Positions 63,508 through 64,000 of a stretch of DNA of 64,000 nucleotides are shown one piece after another (positions within the stretch are counted from its first letter, which is position 1; the number at the start of each line of letters is the position of its first letter). The position numbers and the translations under genes were made by a program. The notes beneath the pieces are model-generated. The model worked only from the letters and a program-made list of their open reading frames with translations, was not told the DNA's origin and did no database searches. Source of the DNA: Chitinophagaceae bacterium (GTDB taxonomy: Bacteria > Bacteroidota > Bacteroidia > Chitinophagales > Chitinophagaceae); the NCBI GenBank assembly GCA_019638625.1, contig JAHBTK010000001.1, positions 1,045,434-1,109,433 of the forward strand, written 5' to 3'.

Positions 63508-64000
63508 ATGTTGCCTGTTCTCAAAATTAGGCTAATTGCGTCTATAAGGAGAAAACAATTAGAAGTACATCAGTCCACCCTGTTTAGGCAACACACTGCT
63601 GATATTGCTGCAAATATTGAAGGTTTTCTGGATGCAACCCCGGCAGAACAAATAGCCCGTCAAACAGGTTTTATTAAAAGAAGCAGCACAAAACTAAGTG
63701 CAGACGGATTTATCAATACATTGATGGTATCGGAGAGCCCACAGTCGCAAATCAGCCTTCCTGATCTTACCGCAATCCTACGGCAGTCTCACGGTATAGA
63801 AATAAGTAAGGAAGCTTTGCATCAACGGTTCAACCCGCAGGCAGTTGCTTTTCTTGAAAAAATATTACAACAAGCCTTACAGCAACATTTGCTTAGAGAA
63901 AAAGGCAGTCCTAAGCTCCACTTCCCGCGCATAAAGATCAAAGATTCCACTAAGTTTAAACTTCCTACCGATTACAATGGTGCTTACAGGGGTTATGGTA
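63508..64000 (+). CDS. IS4-type transposase, N-terminal part (cut by window edge)
   Basis: 164 codons open to the right edge, starting MLPVLKIRLIASIRRKQLEV. RHTA-type opening helices (LFRQHTADIAANIEGFLD) then RQTGFIKRSSTKLSADGFINTLM fit the N-terminal region of IS4-family transposases, and RIKIKDSTKFKLPTDYNGAYRG contains the first catalytic Asp (KDST) of the DDE triad. The rest of the catalytic domain lies beyond the window, so integrity is unknown. Confidence 0.82.
   Translation, partial: MLPVLKIRLIASIRRKQLEVHQSTLFRQHTADIAANIEGFLDATPAEQIARQTGFIKRSSTKLSADGFINTLMVSESPQSQISLPDLTAILRQSHGIEISKEALHQRFNPQAVAFLEKILQQALQQHLLREKGSPKLHFPRIKIKDSTKFKLPTDYNGAYRGYG
63508..64000 (+). mobile_element. Left part of an IS4-family insertion sequence
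   Basis: Inferred from the transposase; only the coding part is given here because the terminal inverted repeat and target duplication cannot be identified from one end. Confidence 0.6.

Noticed and set aside
1..64000. tRNA, rRNA, riboswitch or CRISPR array
   Set aside because: I looked through the intergenic gaps and saw no cloverleaf, rRNA segment, known riboswitch core or regularly spaced repeats; a covariance-model search would be needed to be sure.

Overview
The window looks like a chromosomal segment of a Bacteroidota bacterium, most likely a member of the Chitinophagaceae or a close relative (inference). Supporting signs are a SusC/SusD pair, several TonB-linked receptors and Cys-lipoproteins, promoter boxes of the TAnnTTTG type just upstream of genes, a futalosine-pathway menaquinone gene (mqnC), a three-subunit sdhCAB with a five-helix cytochrome b, and many short operons separated by AT-rich gaps. 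No rRNA, tRNA or CRISPR array was recognised.

Layout. 0-4 kb: end of a TPR protein, a Fic protein, and a glycerophosphodiesterase/EEP-phosphatase pair. 4.3-8.3 kb: sdhCAB, with a four-helix-bundle (23S IVS-type) gene flanked by inverted repeats sitting between sdhA and sdhB. 8.4-15.7 kb: a PLP enzyme, an M16 peptidase pair, an aspartyl protease with PDZ, mqnC and a DUF1801 protein. 15.8-23.4 kb: a minus-strand operon SusC-SusD-M14 carboxypeptidase with a full promoter and a palindromic operator. 23.4-27 kb: a gene-poor stretch, a lipoprotein, a CMD-like/SDR pair and an esterase.

27-37 kb is the most coherent block: a Crp/Fnr regulator followed by a sulfide/persulfide island (TauE/SafE exporter, CstB-like persulfide dioxygenase-rhodanese, rhodanese, sulfide:quinone oxidoreductase, methyltransferase, small Cys-rich membrane proteins, a CxxCH protein, thioredoxin, rhodanese-thioredoxin lipoprotein, two YeeE-type transporters, DUF2490). 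Four transcription units in this block carry the same dyad-like site at exactly the same distance (41 nt) from a TTTG box, which reads as one regulon controlled by the Crp/Fnr protein.

37-48.6 kb: response regulator, GroES-like protein, GH29 fucosidase, an ICMT-like methyltransferase coupled to a Zn/Cd P-type ATPase, a DenV-like glycosylase, YihY, two unknown membrane proteins, a YdjC deacetylase and a DbpA-like helicase. 48.7-56 kb: a TonB receptor, a beta-helix lipoprotein, another lipoprotein, DUF47 and a PiT phosphate transporter, possibly one phosphate-related locus. 56-63.3 kb: aminotransferase IV, P1 peptidase, a divergent Ca2+ antiporter/Ca2+ ATPase pair and a CotH-type lipoprotein. 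The right edge cuts an IS4-type transposase.
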